Source of the DNA: Pedobacter aquae | GTDB taxonomy: Bacteria; Bacteroidota; Bacteroidia; Sphingobacteriales; Sphingobacteriaceae | DNA: 64,000 bases | Assembly (NCBI RefSeq): GCF_008195825.1 | Contig: NZ_CP043329.1 | Span: 3,286,001 to 3,350,000, forward strand | Direction of reading: 5' to 3' | Shown here: positions 62,257 to 64,000 of the stretch, one piece after another | Position numbering within the stretch: the stretch's first letter is position 1 | Layout: each line of letters begins with the position of its first letter | Position numbers and translations under genes: made by a program | Notes under the pieces: generated by a model | Seen by the model: only the letters and a program-made list of their open reading frames with translations | What the model was told of the DNA's origin: nothing | Databases searched by the model: none

Positions 62257-63609
62257 ATGAAATTTAAAACAGGCATTGTATTGTTATTAACATTTGCTGC
62301 TTTTGGGCAAACGATTGCCCAAGACAAATGGGAGTCTTTATTTAATGGAAAAGACTTTAAAGGCTGGAAACAGTTAAACGGAAAAGCTAAGTATGAAGTT
62401 AGAAACGGAGAGATTGTAGGAACTACAGTTTCTAATGAACCTAACTCTTTTATGGCTACCGAAAAAAACTACGGCGACTTTATTCTAGAATTAGAACTTC
62501 TGGTTGACAACAGCATGAATTCTGGCGTACAGTTTAGAAGTTTAAGTAAAGCAGACTATCGTGATGGTAGAGTTCATGGCTATCAGATGGAAATAGACCC
62601 TTCTAGCAGAGCTTGGAGTGGCGGCGTTTACGATGAAGGTAGAAGAGGCTGGTTATATAATATGGAGATTAATCCAGAAGGTAAAAAAGCTTTTAAACCT
62701 GGTCAATGGAATAAATACCGTATTGAAGCCATAGGTAATACTTTAAGAACTTGGGTAAATGGTATTCCTACAGCACATGTTGTAGATGCAGAAACAGCAT
62801 CAGGTTTTATTGCCTTACAGGTACATTCTATCAGAAAAGATGAAACTCCTGGTAAAGAAATCAGATGGAGAAATATCAGAATACAAACGAGCAATTTACA
62901 ACCTTCTAAGCCAGATGGTATTTTCATCGCTAATTATATCCCAAATCATTTGTCTCCGCAAGAGAAAGCTAAAGGTTATAGTTTGTTATTTGATGGAAAA
63001 AACACTTCGCAATGGAGAGGAGCTTATAAAACCACTTTCCCTACACAGGGTTGGGAAGTTGTTGAAAACGAGTTAAGAGTTAAAGATGCTGATGGAAGCG
63101 AGTCTACTAACGGTGGTGATATTGTTACTTTAAAAGAATATAGCGCTTTTGAGTTTCAGTTTGATTTTAAACTTTCTAAAGGCGCTAATAGCGGCGTAAA
63201 ATACTTTGTCACTGAAAGCGAGGGGAATAAAGGTTCTGCTATTGGCCCAGAGTATCAAATTTTAGATGATGCCACACATCCCGATGCAAAATTGGGTAGA
63301 GATGGCAATCGTACGCTTGGTTCTTTATATGATTTAATGACTTCTAAGAAAATACCTGCTGCACAAAAGGCTGTAGGCGAGTGGAATAAAGGCATCATCA
63401 GGGTTTACCCAGATAATAGGGTTGAGTATTGGTTAAACGGCCACAATATCCTTAATTATACCAGAGGATCGGCAGAGTTCTTGAAATTGGTGTCAGAAAG
63501 TAAGTATAAAGACTGGAAAAACTTTGGTATGGCTCCTAAAGGAAGACTTTTACTACAAGACCATGGAAATGCCGTGGCATTTAGAAGTTTAAAAATTAAA
63601 CAACTGTAA
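62257..63609 (+). CDS. Double DUF1080 (3-keto-disaccharide hydrolase-like) secreted protein
   Basis: A 450-residue protein with a signal peptide (IVLLLTFAAFGQTIAQ). It has two tandem jelly-roll DUF1080 domains, residues about 25-215 (WESLFNGKDFKGWKQLNGKAKYEVRNGEI, SGVQFRSLSKADYRDGRVHGYQMEIDP) and 240-450 (YSLLFDGKNTSQWRGAYKT, GANSGVKYFVTESEG, IGPEYQILDDATHPDA). The family is named for 3-keto-glycoside hydrolases; in Bacteroidota they often stand beside Gfo/Idh/MocA oxidoreductases that make 3-keto sugars. The next gene, 18 bases on, is such an oxidoreductase, so the pair probably acts on glycosides. Confidence 0.88.
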   Translation: MKFKTGIVLLLTFAAFGQTIAQDKWESLFNGKDFKGWKQLNGKAKYEVRNGEIVGTTVSNEPNSFMATEKNYGDFILELELLVDNSMNSGVQFRSLSKADYRDGRVHGYQMEIDPSSRAWSGGVYDEGRRGWLYNMEINPEGKKAFKPGQWNKYRIEAIGNTLRTWVNGIPTAHVVDAETASGFIALQVHSIRKDETPGKEIRWRNIRIQTSNLQPSKPDGIFIANYIPNHLSPQEKAKGYSLLFDGKNTSQWRGAYKTTFPTQGWEVVENELRVKDADGSESTNGGDIVTLKEYSAFEFQFDFKLSKGANSGVKYFVTESEGNKGSAIGPEYQILDDATHPDAKLGRDGNRTLGSLYDLMTSKKIPAAQKAVGEWNKGIIRVYPDNRVEYWLNGHNILNYTRGSAEFLKLVSESKYKDWKNFGMAPKGRLLLQDHGNAVAFRSLKIKQL

Positions 63610-63627
63610 ACCTAAATTCAAAATAAA

Positions 63628-64000
63628 ATGAACTCACGTAGAAAATTTATAAAACAGTCTGCTATTGCAGCAGCAGGAACATATTTTGGAGCTATGGGCT
63701 TCAGTGCAAAAAGTTATGGTAGAATTTTAGGCGCAAATGATAGGGTGCGTGTAGGCGCAGTTGGTTTTTCAGATCGTTTTAAAGATACTTTATTACCATG
63801 TTTTCTAAACCATCATCAAGAATTAAATTTTGATATGGTAGCCGTTTCTGATTTATGGAGCTATAGAAGAAACTTAGGTGTAGAGCTTTTAAAATCTAAA
63901 TTTAATCATGATATAAAAGGATGTAGAAATAATGATGAATTGTATGCGATGAAAGATTTAGATGCTGTAATTGTGAGTACAGCAGATTTTCAGCATGCTT
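63628..64000 (+). CDS. Gfo/Idh/MocA family oxidoreductase, Tat-exported, N-terminal part (runs off window)
   Basis: 124 residues before the window end. NSRRKFIKQSAIAAAGTYF is a twin-arginine signal (RRKFIK) followed by a hydrophobic stretch. The Rossmann fold begins VRVGAVGFSDRFKDTLLPCF and continues DMVAVSDLWSYRR and DLDAVIVSTADFQHA. Such secreted oxidoreductases use tightly bound NAD in the periplasm. It is the second gene after the DUF1080 protein and probably generates its 3-keto substrate. Confidence 0.85.
   Translation, partial: MNSRRKFIKQSAIAAAGTYFGAMGFSAKSYGRILGANDRVRVGAVGFSDRFKDTLLPCFLNHHQELNFDMVAVSDLWSYRRNLGVELLKSKFNHDIKGCRNNDELYAMKDLDAVIVSTADFQHA

Overview
The window is chromosomal DNA of an AT-rich member of the Bacteroidota, most like the Sphingobacteriaceae (Pedobacter and relatives). 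The evidence is a type IX secretion gene set (porV, porU, gldJ) with T9SS-sorted cargo, an IPExxxVDY-family protein, the acpP-fabF-rnc and yicC-gmk-nadD gene orders, many TAnnTTTG promoter elements, and DUF6600 and DUF1080 proteins. The genus is inferred; no rRNA or tRNA gene was found.

Layout. 1-12.7 kb is mostly housekeeping: a cut-off alcohol dehydrogenase, an RlmI-like methyltransferase, an OmpA lipoprotein, an RsmI-like methyltransferase translationally coupled to a degenerate FAD-monooxygenase-like protein, miaE, nadD, gmk and yicC. 12.9-16.0 kb holds three small secreted or lipoprotein genes and a trypsin-like T9SS protease. 16.2-21.8 kb carries metA, rnc, fabF, acpP and pyk. 21.8-25.85 kb is an accessory block beside pyk (lipoprotein, AraC regulator, beta-helix T9SS protein) that contains two extra partial copies of the pyk 3' end. 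26.1-29.4 kb is a B12-type ribonucleotide reductase with two DnaA-box-like sites upstream.

29.5-45.6 kb is the accessory island. On the left is a lysis-cassette-like set: a two-TM holin-like fragment, a CHAP hydrolase, and a lipoprotein with a C-terminal TM helix resembling a unimolecular spanin. Next come two inverted, essentially identical IS21-family elements enclosing an AbiL/RloAB-like ATPase plus RloB pair. Then comes a giant NHL/DUF6443/RHS protein whose 5' end was removed at the right IS copy, with a variable toxin-like tip and a small membrane protein as candidate immunity gene. Last is a REP-associated tyrosine transposase (RAYT) flanked by long inverted repeats.

45.6-64 kb returns to core genes: M48 protease, typA, a FeoB-associated small protein, ispF, porV-porU-gldJ, a coupled PIG-L deacetylase / 43-residue membrane protein / sodium-solute symporter operon, a double DUF1080 protein and a cut-off oxidoreductase.

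A window-wide oddity: six genes, including normally essential gmk and fabF, are broken by single-base frameshifts, and each is repaired by adding one base to a homopolymer run. The two IS21 copies also differ by one base in an A7/A8 run. This points to homopolymer undercalling in the sequence rather than real gene decay, so I annotate these loci as full-length genes with a frameshift.
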